Shown one piece after another: positions 21,718 through 33,360 of a stretch of DNA of 64,000 nt. The stretch comes from Silene latifolia. Taxonomy: Eukaryota > Streptophyta > Magnoliopsida > Caryophyllales > Caryophyllaceae. Both the position numbers and the translations under genes were made by a program. Where the stretch lies: positions 3,302,001-3,366,000 of the forward strand of contig NC_133526.1 of assembly GCF_048544455.1 (NCBI RefSeq). The letters are read 5' to 3'. Each line of letters starts with the position of its first letter. Within the stretch, counting starts at the first letter, position 1. The notes below the pieces were generated by a model. That model had not been told where the DNA came from and searched no databases. It saw nothing but the letters and a program-made list of their open reading frames with translations.

Positions 21718-24700
21718 TAGAGATGGCAGTTCGGGCTCGGCACGGTGGGCGGCACGGCCAGGCACGGACGCCGGCACGAGCACGGCCGGCGGGTGGCGGG
21801 GATCGAGGTGGCACGAGCCCAAAGACGTTCGTGCTAGAACCGGCTCCGACGGCGATTGCGAATTCATCGTGCCCTGGCACGGCACGGCCCTGGCACGGCC
21901 AGGCACGGCACGCACGCGGCACGGTGGGCGGCACGGTGGGCGGCACGAAACTGGCACGGTGGTAGAGAATTATAGTCGTTGGTAGAGAATTATAGTCGTT
22001 GAGGCTTGTTGCTCTGTTTTGTACCGTTGCTCTGTTTTCTAGTCGTTATCTGCTTGCACGTCTCTGTTTGCTAGTCTTCTGTTTTCTTTTCTTTTTTTTT
22101 TTTTTTTTTTTTTTTAATTACAAACTCTATAAATACAACCTTAATTCAATTCATTTCTTCACAATTCAATCCATCTCTTATTCTCTTCTACTTATCTTTA
22201 TTCTTATATACTTCTTATAATTTTACAATATAACTTATAAATATATAAAAATCTTATATAAAACAATTAGTAATATAAAATAATTAGTTATATAAAGTAA
22301 TTAGTTAATCGGGTTTATTGAATCGGAAGTTCAAGCAAGGGTTCAATTGGGTTTTATATCATCGGGTTTGTTGAATCGAGTATTTGGTTCAAGCAAGGGT
22401 TCAATTCTTCATTTCGATATTCCGAATTCCGATAGCTTTGTTTGCATTTTCTAACTCTACTTTTTATTATATTGTTTTAATTTTTGTTTGTTGAGTTAAA
22501 TTTAGTTAATTAATTCTATTTAAATATTAGTTTGTCTTTTAAAAATTTAATTATAATTATGAACTCACAAAACTCGTCTAAGAGGTCACGTCATATTAGT
22601 GAGTCGGATTCACCAAACCCCGAACCACCATTAAACATGAACCAATATATGAATTTTAATCCGTCACTACTTGATAACATGCATTTTGAAAATACTATTT
22701 TCGAAAATCAAGCTTTTGAAGGACCTAGTACAATGCCTATTTTACCACCTTTTGTGACGGGGGGGATAAGACCACCGTCCGAACATGGGTCATCTACCGA
22801 GACATCACTACCCCAAACACAACCCAAACAACCCGTAGTAGATGTATGGTGTACCGAACAAGAAATGGACGAAATACGTAAAAAGGCTAATTCTAGTGAA
22901 GCATGGAATCATTTTTTTAAGTGTCAAACTAGACCGGTTTGCAAATGTAGATATTGTGATCGCATATTTAGTTGTGCTACTACGGGTGGTACCGGTCATC
23001 TAAATCGACATTGGAAAAGTTGTACTAAACGAATCGAAAGTGACCAACCTACAATGGACCAATTCGTGACTCACCCCGATAACCAATCGTCCAATTATAA
23101 TTATGATGAATGTTCCACCCAATTGGCTAGAATGATTATTCAAACGGAAAAACCGTTTACACTAGTTGAACATCGTGCTTTTAACGAATATGTTAAAACA
23201 AATCAACCCCGCCACAAAGAAACAAGTAGACGGGCCGTTAGAAATAAAGGCATGGTATTATTTTTGACGACGACAAAAACCTTATTTCTGAGTTTGAAAA
23301 GACTAAATGTAAATTTAGTATAACTGCCGATGGGTGGGATTCGGGCGTCGAGTATTCGTATATATGCATTACCGCTCATTGGTTGGATGACACTTGGACT
23401 ATGCAAAAACGTATCATTGACTTTGCTAAATTAGAATACCCTCATAATGCCGAAAATACACATGCAATTATCATGAACGGTATTAATGATTACGGACTTG
23501 CATCTAAAATTTTAACTTGTACTTTTGATAATGCATCTACCATGAATTCTGTTGCTAACAAGTTAAAAGATAGTTTAAATGATGTTATTTTAGATGGTGA
23601 TTTGTTGCATGTTAGATGTGCATGTCATGTTTTAAACTTATGTGTTAAAGATGGTCTTGAAGGCATTAAAACTTATCATGCGAAATTTTAAAATATTGTT
23701 ATGCATTTTAACTCGGCAAAGTGGAGATTTAAACAATGGAAAGATTTTTGCGAGGCCAAAGGATATAAATGCATTAAATTTCCCGACGAAAATAACACTA
23801 GGTGGAATTCTATGTACATTATGTTGAGTGCTATGATTCCCTATAAAGAACCTCTTACTACTTTTTTGGAACCGATCCTTTCCTAGTAACTTGTTATTAG
23901 AGGAGGATTGGACGAAAATTTCATTGTATATTGATTTATTAGGTGCTTTTAACTTTGCAACTCTCTCTTTTTCACATGTTTATAAACCTACCGCTCCTAA
24001 TTTCGTTGGTAATGTTATTCCTATTGCGCAACTTTTTAACAATTATCGTCAAAATGAAATGTTTAGCGGGTTTCTTCCAAAAATGGAGCAAAAGTGGCTC
24101 AAGTATTGGTCATATATTCCCATTGTTTACGTTTTTTGTATGATTTTAGACCCTAGGTGGAAATTAGAGGAAACTATACAATTAGTTGGTGTTTATAGGT
24201 GTCTATTATGTTTACCTTTTGACGAAGCTCAATATAGAGAAAGAATTAGTTCGCAATTTTTTACTGTATATAACCATTACGAGTCTGTTATTAACAACTT
24301 CACTCGTGTTTCTTCTCATACTACTTCTAGTGCAGGTACTAGTGGTGGTGCTATTCAAGGAGCGAGCTTGACCGCTCTTAAAGGTTTGATGAGTCGAGTA
24401 AGGCCGAGTCGACAACAATCTACTCCAACATCCAACTTGGCCGAGTATCAAATGTACACTACCTACGATTATATGCGAGGTATGACCGAAGAAGAGTCCA
24501 ACAACCTTGACCTTTTGCAATGGTGGCGAAATCAAAGGAGGTCGCTTCCGGTGATGTCGGCAATAGCAAGGGACTTCTTAAGCATTCAAGTGTCTTCCGT
24601 TGCATCCGAAAGTTGCTTTAGTGGAGCAAAAAGGGTATTGGATGAAAAACGAACTCGTCTAAGATCCGATACACTTAAAATGTTAGTGTGCTATAAGGAT

Positions 24701-25406
24701 TGGATGGATGCCGAAAATCGACAACAAGACTTTGTCGATCATGAGCACGAGCTTGATTCCGACGAAACAAGTACCTCGTCAGATTCATAGTTGCATATCA
24801 TTAAATAAACTTGTATTTTGTATTTTTTTCTTATTATTATATTAGATTAATATCGTTTCTTAATCGTTTCATCGTTTTTTTTAATTGAATAAACTTGTAG
24901 ACGTGTAGTTATATCGTTTCATGCTTTTTTAATAAAAGATTGAGGTATTTTTTTTAACATTGTTTCTTAATCGTTTAATAAAAAACTCTTTTTTTTCATC
25001 GTTTCTTAATTATTTGATTAAATCGAATATATTAAAAATACAAGTAATCAATTACATTAATATTTAATAAAATATATATTTTAGTTAAATTATTATATTA
25101 ATAAACAAAAAGTACTAAAATCATACAATTATTATAAAAAGTTCTTTGTTTTTAAAAAAAAAAAAAAAAAAAAATATAGCACGATGGGCCGGCCCATGAA
25201 CAAGGCACGACCAGCCCATGGGCCAGGCACGGCCCAGCACGAATATAGGCGTGCCACAGACGGGCCGCGGCTAGGGATGGAGAAGATGGGCCAAGCACGG
25301 CACGGCACGATGGGCCCATTAACCGTGCCTGGGCCGTGCCAAATTTTGGAGGTGGCACGGTGGGCCGGCACGCGGGCCGGCCCAGCACGGCCCACTGCCA
25401 TCTCTA
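21718..25406 (+). mobile_element. hAT transposon inserted in the copia element
   Basis: This 3,689-bp element has inverted ends tagagatggcagt / actgccatctcta and an exact 8-bp duplication ggatggtt (21710-21717, 25407-25414). The first 250 and last 220 bases are GC-rich arrays of ggcacgg/ccgtgcc words, likely transposase-binding sites. The interior is AT-rich and carries a plus-strand transposase gene with a BED finger and a hAT dimerisation domain. A T-run (about 22090-22115) and an A-run (about 25155-25174) lie at the inner edges. It inserted after the copia element, so it is the youngest of the three nested layers. Confidence 0.92.
22559..24790 (+). pseudogene. hAT transposase (BED zinc finger, hAT dimerisation domain)
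   Basis: The likely start is the ATG at 22559 (MNSQNSSKRSRHISESDSP); an in-frame ATG lies 27 nt upstream at 22532. The N-terminal BED finger reads VCKCRYCDRIFSCATTGG then HLNRHWKSC. The middle carries WDSGVEYSYICITAHWLDD and the catalytic-core words CTFDNASTMNSVANKLKDSL and HVRCACHVLNLCVKDGL. The C-terminus has the family signature LDLLQWWRNQRRSLPVMSAI, SVASESCFSGAKRVLDEKR and LRSDTLKMLVCYKDWM. Three breaks are visible: a frame change near 23260, an in-frame TAA at about 23688-23690, and a stop with frame change near 23884-23890. The element therefore probably moved with transposase supplied from elsewhere. Confidence 0.85.
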
Positions 25407-28400
25407 GGATGGTTGTCTTCTCGAAGGAGGGGAGGAGAAGTTGCCATTGGAGTGGTGTTGGGTTTGGCATTGTCCATATTGTATTTGGTAAGGAGGTCAT
25501 GGATGTATTTGGGTACCGACGAGGTGTGACCGAGGAATTGGGAGTGACTTCGATGCCAAGGAAGTACGACAGTGGCCCAAGGTCTTTGAGGGAAAAACGG
25601 TTTGAGAGAGTGGTGATGAATGTTTGTAAGTGAGAAGAATGTGGTCCAGTGATTATTATATCATCGACATAGATAAGCATGTAAATAATGGTGGATTTGG
25701 TTTGTAAAATAAATAGTGAAGGATCGGATATAGATTGAATGAAACCAACTTGAACTAGATAGGTTTTGAGCTCGGTGTACCAAGCTCGTGGAGCTTGTTT
25801 GAGCCCGTATATGGCTTTGTTTAATTTGCAAACAAAGTCCGGTTTGGCTTGATCGACAAAGCCAGGGGGTTGGGCCATGAATACTTCGTCAGTAAGAGTG
25901 CCTTGAAGGAACGCATTATTGACATCAAGCTGACGAATTGGCCAGGATTTGGTCACAGCGAGCGAGAGAATTAGGCGGATTGTAGTTGGTTTTACGACAG
26001 GGCTGAAAGTTTCAGTGTAATCAATTCCCGGTCGTTGGTGAAAGCCTTTTGCTACAAGACGAGCCTTGTGTTGCTTGAGGGTGCCATCGGGAGCAAATTT
26101 GTTTCGATAGACCCATTTGCAACCAACGATGTTTTGCGCGGAAGAGGGAGAAACGAGAGTCCAAGTGTGGTTGCGAACAAGAGCATCGTATTCCGATTGC
26201 ATGGCTTGTCGCCAGTGGGGAAGGACGAGGGCTTGCTTGACGGTGTTGGGAAGACTTGTGGTGGAGGAGGTCGTATGAGCAAGGTTTGCATATTTGGGGG
26301 TCGGCTTGCGAATATTATTGGCAAGGCGGGTAACAATGGAGCTAGGATTTGTAGCGGGTTGAGTCGAAGAAGGAATGGCAGCTGGGGAGGGTTGAGCCGA
26401 GGAGGGAATGGTGGTGGTTGAAGGGTGGCTGCAGGAGGCAGAGGCGGGGGTGGAGGTGGGGGAGGGATGTGGTGAGGTGGTGGCAGGAGAAGGGGTAGTG
26501 GAAGAGGGACTGGGGGAGGGATTTGTAGTGGGAGAGGTAGTGGAGGGAGGGGGCTGGGAGGTGGTTCGACGAGAGTAGACATGGTGAATGGGGTGGTTGG
26601 AGTGGCGAGGAGGAGCAGCGGTGGATGAGGGTGGTGGAGGGGTGGCTACGGTGGGTGGCAAAATGGGAATGGAGAGGTGAGACCACTCATCGATGGTGGG
26701 GGAGGGAAGCGAAGAGGAGGGTGAATTTTGGAAGGGATAAATATCGTCATAAAATTTGACATGGCGTGATGTGTAGACACGATGGGTTTTGGGGTCGAGG
26801 CAGTGAAAGGCACTTTGCGTGGAGGAGTAGCCAACAAAGATGCACGGAGTAGAGCGGTTTTCGAGTTTATGTTTGGTGTAGGGCCTTAGCCAAGGATAGC
26901 AAAGACAACCAAAATTATGAAGGGAGGTGTAGTCGGGTTTTTTATTGTGAATGACGTGATATGGTGATCGACCTTGAAGAGAGCGGGTGGGAAGGCGATT
27001 GATAAGATAAGTAGCGGTACTAAAGGCATATGGCCAATATTTTGTGGGGAGGCTAGCGTGGTTAAGAAGGGCTAGACCCGTTTCAACAATGTGGCGGTGC
27101 CGTTGCGTCGCATATCCATTATGTTCGGGAGTATGCGGAGGTGAGGTCGAGTGAGAGATACCGGAGTTAAGTAAGGTGGTAGACAGTTTTACATATTCTC
27201 CTCCGTTATCGGAGAAAAAATGTTTGATTGGTTTATTAAAATATTTTTCGACTAGAGCTCGAAATTGTAAAAATAATTGCGTTGTATCGGATTTTCGTTT
27301 TAATGGGTATAACCAAATATACTTGCTATAGTGATCGACGAAAACAATGTAATACTTATAATGATCAAATGAGACAACCGGGCTGGACCAAAGATCCGAA
27401 AAAAATTAGGTCCAGGGGTTCGGTGGTGGTAAATGAGGAGGTTGAGAATGGTAGTTTCTTGCTCTTTGCTACGTTGCACGATTCACAGTGAGTATAATTG
27501 GAAATTGAAAAAGGTACTTCTTTATTAATAATTTGCATTACATCAAAGGTTGGATGACCTAATCTATGATGCAATGATAATGGAGCGGGTCCTTTGACAG
27601 CGGCATGAGCATTCGGTTTCGGAGGACACCACTCGTACACTCCGTCTTTAGCCCGGCCCTGGAGGAGGGAGGTTCCCGTTGCTATCGCCTTAATATCAAA
27701 AGAGTTATGTGAGAAAACGATAAAAGCATTGTTGTCCCGACATAATTGAGACACTGATAGTATATTTCTCGAAATTTTAGGGACATGAAGTACATTAGTA
27801 AAATTGAGAGAATGCAATTGAAAATTACCTATATTGGCGATTGGTAGAGAGGAACCGTCTCCAATGATAAGGTCATCAAAGCCGGTGTAGGGGGAGTGAA
27901 AGGCGAGGGTGTCCAAGTCATGAGTGATGTGGTGACTTGCTCATTGTCGAGGAGGAAATTGGGGTTGGGTGCGGGGTTGGTGGTGGTGACAGTGTGGGCC
28001 TGCGGTGGTTGTTGATGGCGAGTAGTTGGTGGGGCAGGGAACACAAGGTTGGGAAAGAGCCTTCGAAACAGGGGACAATTAGCGATTACGTGCCCTGTTT
28101 CGCGGCACCATTGACACCTGCCTTTGAATGGGCGAGGCTGAGATTGGCTGGGTTGTGGGTTGGCAGTGACGGTGTTAGAGTAGGAGGGTTGGTTGTAGCG
28201 TTGGTGAGGGCGGTATTGCTGGTTGTGACGGTAGGCAGGATTTGCCGAGGGTTGAAAGTTGTTATTGGAGGTGGATTGGTGTTGGAGAAGTAGCTCTTGT
28301 TGGAGCAATTTCTCGTGAAGGGTCTCGAAACTGATTGGTGTGTCTCGAGCGCGGATTGGGTCAATGACGGGTTTGTATGATTCATAGTCCAGGCCTTTGA

Positions 28401-29033
28401 GGATCTTAGAGACGACATCCTCGGGATCGATTATCTTGCCCATAAGAGCAAGTTGATCGACGCAAGCCTTGACGGAATGAATATACTCACTGATGGTTTG
28501 ATCCGAGGTTTTTATTATCGAATCAAGTTTTTCTTTTAATTGTTGTATGTGGATGCGGGAGGGGTTTGCATAGGTATTAGCTAAAATATCCCATGCTTCC
28601 TTAGCGGTTTTGGCCCGTACTATTAGGGTTTGTAGGGCCGCGGTAATGGTACCCATGAGGGCACCTAAAATAAGACCGTCTTGTTTAAGCCAAGACAGGT
28701 GAGCGGGGTTGGGGGTTTCCTGCTTGTTGGCGTCAACAAGGGTTGCAGGAGGTATGGTGTCGGATCCATCTATGAACCCGAGGAGACTAAGACCAAACAA
28801 TATGTTGGTAAGTTGAAACCGCCATGAAATGTAGTTTAGCGGAGTCAGCTTCACAACGTGGTGGAGGTTGGGTGCCGTGAGCGGTTTGGCATCGTTGTGG
28901 GGATTGGGGATGAGAGTGTCGGTATGAGTGTTAGTCATGGTGATGCAGGGGTTGGACGGGTGGGATCTTTGGCGTTTGAAGGAGGCTCGTTGAGGTTTGA
29001 GAGGGTTGGATCGTTTGTGGCTCGAAGATACCA

Positions 29034-29279
29034 TATAAGACTTAGAGAATGATAATGAAATTGTGTATTAACATTGATGTTGGAATGTACATTATATAGG
29101 AAGAGAAAGCATCTAATTTAGGATAGGAGCCTATACATTATATGCTAATTGATACTAAATGATATACAAATTATATGGATGCTATATTTACATATATTTG
29201 ACAGCTTGGTGAAAGATATTATATGCTAGTGATATGATCTTGTGAGTTGGATATTGTATGGGCTTTTGTATCGTTAACA
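29034..29279 (-). repeat. 5' LTR of the copia element
   Basis: A 246-bp partner of 20768-21013, adjacent on its inner side to the methionine-type primer-binding word. The target copy gtcac follows at 29280-29284. Confidence 0.9.
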
Positions 29280-29872
29280 GTCACCATCTTCCAATCCGAG
29301 CATGCTCACTATATGGGAATCATTCAGCCTCATTCCTCTGTAGATAAAACAGGTAGCGACATGTTTTCCATCTCCGCCATCAGAAAAATGAAGCTTAATC
29401 TGACGCAATAATGGATCATTACATGTTACCCTCACAAATGTATCTCTCCTTTTGTGTGCACGGATGCACAAAGTTATATACCAAGTAGTACAGGGCCCCT
29501 GAACACCTATGACGCAGGCAGCATCCAAAAAAATCGTCATATACCAAGTAGTACAGGGCCCCTGAACCATATTAGCTTACGCCAATAAACTTAAAAGCAG
29601 CAGTAGTATAACAACAGGAAATTCTAAGATCGTCATATGATAAACCACTGCAATAAGAAGTGTCGGATGCACGTAGTCTTACTCATTTGTAAACGACATA
29701 TGGCAATTGTTTCCGATTAAGCATAGATGAGATTTGCCTCAATAATTGCATCAAATGACTCTCAAGTCTCAACGCCATAGCGAGTAAGAAGTGTATCCTT
29801 TATTAAGTCATTTTGTTTTATCCCATTATAACACGAAACCATAGCAATCCATAACAATCAGCTAAACAAACA

Positions 29873-30123
29873 TACTCCCTTGATCTTAATCATTTACTCA
29901 TCAAACTCTCGGTCATTTTGTTTTCGTCCCGGTCATTTGTTTACCTTTGGTTTTGGCATAAAGTTCAAGGAAATAGGAGGGACCAATTATTAGAGGACAA
30001 GTGGACCAAATTTGGGGTAGATGATCAAATTGCTCATCAAACTCTCGGTCATTCCTAAAATAGAAAGGTAAACAGACAACTCAAAACCGAACAGATAAAC
30101 AAATGACCGAAGCGGAGGGAGTA
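29873..30123. mobile_element. Stowaway-like MITE in intron 1 of SUMO-like copy 1
   Basis: The left end is tactcccttgatcttaatca and the right end is aatgaccgaagcggagggagta, with TA at the borders. The interior has inner inverted words (ctcatcaaactctcggtcat appears twice). The equivalent introns of copies 2-4 show no such insert at this place. Confidence 0.7.
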
Positions 30124-30790
30124 TTAGCCTTTGATTAAAACAATCACAAAACAAATAAAAATAAGATCACAATCACAAACCGTAAACCAATAAATATGGA
30201 ATCTTTGACTCCGTAATACAGTACGACCTCCGTCTTGATAATTTAATTACCTTTGATTAAAATACCGCTCACAAAGAATAAAAAGACGATGAGAAAACAA
30301 ACCTTGATTCAAACCTCTATGGACGACATAAATAGTATCTTGATCAACCATGGAAAGTTTAAGCGGCGTATCCGTATCCTTAAAACATGCACCATTAAAC
30401 ATAAACTTAAATTGATTATAATCCGCCGCAAATTGATCACAATAACGAATCATCAACCATCTCAATTCAATTTCTCTGTCAATTTTCATAATTTTTAAGT
30501 CCATCTGTCCAAACATAGCAAACTGCACCTTCACAGTTATAATATTCGGATCGATTCTTTCGACTACTTTTTCTTTGGATTCTGCTACTTTTACTTTGGA
30601 TTCTACTACTTTTTCTTTGTATTCTTCTTCATCCTCCTCTTCTTCTTCTTCTTCTTCTTCTTCTTCTTCCTCTTCCTCTTCGCTTTCGTATCGATGCCGT
30701 TTCCCTGTTGTCATTTTTTCGACAAGAGAATGCGATTGATTTTGAGATTGGGGGAGTATAATTGTGGAAATTGTGAAATTGGGGAAGAAA

Positions 30791-30839
30791 TTAGGGTTAG
30801 TGTTAGGGTTTTGGAGGGAAATGATTTAAATTTTGGCGC
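30791..30839 (-). promoter_or_regulatory. Telo-box and E2F-type site of SUMO-like copy 1
   Basis: On the minus strand two AAACCCTA/AACCCTAA-type words (30791-30812) and GCGCCAAAA, the complement of TTTTGGCGC (30831-30839), lie about 80-125 bp before the ATG at 30714. The same pair occurs in front of all four copies. TTTSSCGC is the plant E2F consensus. Confidence 0.65.
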
Positions 30840-32399
30840 CTTTGTTTTTTTAAAGGTTTCGGGCTTAAGAGTTAAGAGTGTTGGACGTGTAATTAGTTGA
30901 AGAATCAATTGTCACTAGTTTTTGTTTGGCAATTGGCAAGCCCATTTATTTAATCCAATTCACTAGTTTTCGGAAGGGTTTATTTAGATTGAGTGATTAA
31001 AATCGAAAGACAGACGGGAAATGGGTTGGTAGACTAATGTTGTATTCTTTTTACTTAATTTTAGCTCATTTCAGTTCAGTTTTAGCTCTATTCAGTCCAG
31101 TTAAGTTTAGTTTTTTTCTTCACAAATTAACTTCTTACTTCAGTTCAGTTCAGTTCAGCTCACAATAAGTTCAGCTCATTCAATTCAGCTCCATTAAGTT
31201 CAGTTCAGACAATTTCAGTCCAAGAGAACAAGGCCTAAGATCGAAAGACTTATCCCGGTGATTTATGTACGTTTGTTTTTAGTATGAGGGGGACAATGAA
31301 CTAAACCGAATGAAACTTAGATGAGATAAAGTTAACAAAACTAAAAAAGTATGGCCTAATACAAAGTTGGTACTCTCACAAGCTTTTTAGACTGCTCGCA
31401 TGCTTATGCTACATATGGATGTAATATTGATCAAATACATGCCTATATGTGTGCATAAATGTTGTACCCTGTGCAAACCATTGGACCGCAGCCTCCGGGG
31501 TCTGCTTTTCACTACCCAATCAGTTAACTCGACTATTGACGTACCTATACAGGATGTTCTATGTTCTCCCTAAAGTCAAACTTCTGAACTTTTTTTATAA
31601 AAGTCATTAGTACACTTAAAAATTTTAGTGTAGGGATTTCATCTGGACCCTCATCAATAGACCAGACGATGTTAACTATCGTAATTGGTGAAGTTATGAG
31701 CGGTGATACTCATGAACTGGGTTCTAAACCTGTTAACATAACAATTTCTCTTGTGACTCTATTTAAACCAAACAAAATAGAATAGTAGAGAATTGATTAA
31801 GATAAAGAGAGTAAAGTAAAAGATAGATGGTTCATCACTACGATCGTACTCTCGCAGTCCATGCTTTCTAGGGAGTAATATTTATCAAGTACTTACCTAT
31901 ATACGGAGTATTTGCATATACCCCGTACTCTTGGATATCAACCCTAACTCACACATAACGACCACCTTACACTAGATCGACTCTTGAACTACATCCTCCG
32001 AGTTTGCTTTTCACTAATCACCCAGTTAGTTCCGTCTATCAATGTACCCATGACGAACTATCATCCCTATATCAAACTTCTAAACTTTATATAAAAAGTC
32101 ATCGTTTCACTTAAACATTTTTTAGTTTATTTCTTAAATATGTTCGCTTAACCTAATAAAATCATACCAATTTCTCATTAATTCATATTCCTTTTCCACA
32201 AATTTTCATTTTCATTATTATTGAATCGGTAAATTAGTAAATTCATTGAAGTTCTTAGATATTTTATTTATATATAGGATACGGCCCAGGTCAAATTAAA
32301 ACCGTATTTACAATTTCTAGCCCGATTTAATATTTAAACCAACCAAAACTAAATTAAACGCACCTCTCGAATCTCAATTACTCACAGGTCCGTAACTCC
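30840..32399. other. Intergenic region between SUMO-like copy 1 and ABCF4
   Basis: Divergent promoters meet here. Positions 31040-31245 hold a MITE-like stretch with many cagttcag words ending gagaacaaggcc. Positions 31380-31620 and 31840-32130 are diverged direct repeats of each other (shared words gcttttcactaa/c and aaacttctgaactt/aaacttctaaactt). No gene is supported. Confidence 0.4.
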
Positions 32400-33353
32400 T
32401 AGAGTCCTAGTCTCCTATCATATCCTCCAACCCTATTCAAGAAACAGACCGAAATCCCCCAAATCAACAAACCCTAATTTCCGACCAACCCAGCACAAAT
32501 CGTCTTTCAATCAATCAAGGTAATTTCGATCGTCTCTCTCATTCGTATTGTTTGTTTGCTTTTTTATTTTCGTTGGTTGTTCTTGTAGTTGCTTTGTAAA
32601 ATTGTAATTATTTATTTTAATGTCTGAATTAAAGTTGGGAGTAGTTCTTTTCAATGGTAGCTTGTTGATTAAAGGTGGAATAAAGCTTGTTAAACTTGTT
32701 TAATTGCACCAATTATTGTTTAAGACCGTCTTAACTTAAGACCGCTCTCACACCCGATTAAAATCAAGGAAATAAGAGGAGGTTGGAAGAAGTTTGTAAT
32801 TAAGACGGACTTAAGTAAGATCAATTGAATTAATTAAGTCATAATTAAGCTCATAAGATTGTTACTGATGTGTTGGATTTATACCTGTATTTCTGGAACC
32901 AATCTCGAAACGATGCGGATTACATATGAAACTGAGATCTTTGTGCATTATTGCTATTTATCGCTTGAATGACATAGCTGAAATTGCTATTTCCTTTTAG
33001 TTGCCTTGTATCTGCTTCAAATACTGGCAGCGAACGCACGGGGTTGTAAAATTAAAATATACTCCCTCTGTCCCGGTCATTTGTTGTCCTTTTCCATTTC
33101 TGGGTATATCGGCCATTTGTCATCCTTTCTATTTTAAGAATGAACTTGATGAGTAAATTGATCATTCACACTCAATTTATTCCACTTGTCATTTTGTAAT
33201 TGGCTCCCTCCCCTTTCCTTGGTCTTTGTGCCAAAACCAAAGGACAACAAATGACTGGGACGGAGGGAGTAATTAATTTAATCGGCTTATGTTGTAAAGT
33301 TATTGGGAGTAAAGTTTTGCTTTTAGTGATTGCAAGTTATTTTCTTCCTCCAG
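32400..33353 (+). promoter_or_regulatory. 5' leader and leader intron of ABCF4
   Basis: A likely untranslated exon ends at caatcaag before gtaatttcg (about 32519/32520). An intron then runs to cttcctccag at 33353, seven bases before the ATG (33361). A long leader intron is usual for housekeeping plant genes. It contains a Stowaway element. Confidence 0.6.
33060..33271. mobile_element. Stowaway-like MITE in the ABCF4 leader intron
   Basis: The left end is tactccctctgtcccggtca and the right end is tgactgggacggagggagta, bordered by TA. Inner inverted words (tttgttgtcctttt / aaaggacaacaaa) extend the palindrome. Confidence 0.85.
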
Positions 33354-33360
33354 GTATTCA

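Larger units (their letters stand above)
20768..29279 (-). mobile_element. Ty1/copia LTR retrotransposon, young, split by a hAT element
   Basis: This element lies on the minus strand inside exon 2 of the SUMO-like copy 1. LTRs of 246 bp lie at 20768-21013 (3' LTR) and 29034-29279 (5' LTR). They read as identical, which implies a very recent insertion. A 5-bp target duplication gtcac flanks it (20763-20767, 29280-29284). A methionine-tRNA-like primer site (tggtatc) directly follows the 5' LTR, and a G-rich polypurine tract precedes the 3' LTR. Parts in order: gag with a zinc knuckle (CQWCRETGHVIANC, about 27.8-29.0 kb), protease/integrase region (about 26.7-27.9 kb), reverse transcriptase (about 25.4-26.7 kb) and RNase H (21.0-21.7 kb). 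It is broken: a hAT transposon splits the reverse transcriptase/RNase H part, and about two further breaks appear. Confidence 0.9.
20107..30714 (-). pseudogene. Tandem SUMO-like domain protein, copy 1, disrupted
   Basis: First of four family members on the minus strand. Exon 1 is 30714-30303. Exon 2 is split: 29506-29280, then after the inserted element 20762-20732 (plus the 5-bp target copy). Exon 3 is 20605-20508 and exon 4 is 20289-20107. Without the insertion exon 2 is exactly 258 nt, as in the other copies, and the four exons sum to 317 codons. Exon 1 encodes a Glu-rich stretch and a first SUMO-like domain (TVKVQFAMFGQ, RWLMIRYCDQ, FMFNGACFKDTDTPLKLSMV). Exon 2 encodes the second (KRRDTFVRVTCNDPLLRQIK, then CFIYRGMRLNDS, LGLEDGD). 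A copia element cuts it right after GLEDGD. The remaining coding sequence shows no other stop, so inactivation looks recent. Transcripts ending in the element could still make an N-terminal protein. Confidence 0.82.

Noticed and set aside
25132-26661. Single 509-codon minus-strand protein
   Set aside because: Its end runs across the border of the hAT insertion into GC-rich subterminal DNA. It is part of the copia element, not a separate gene.
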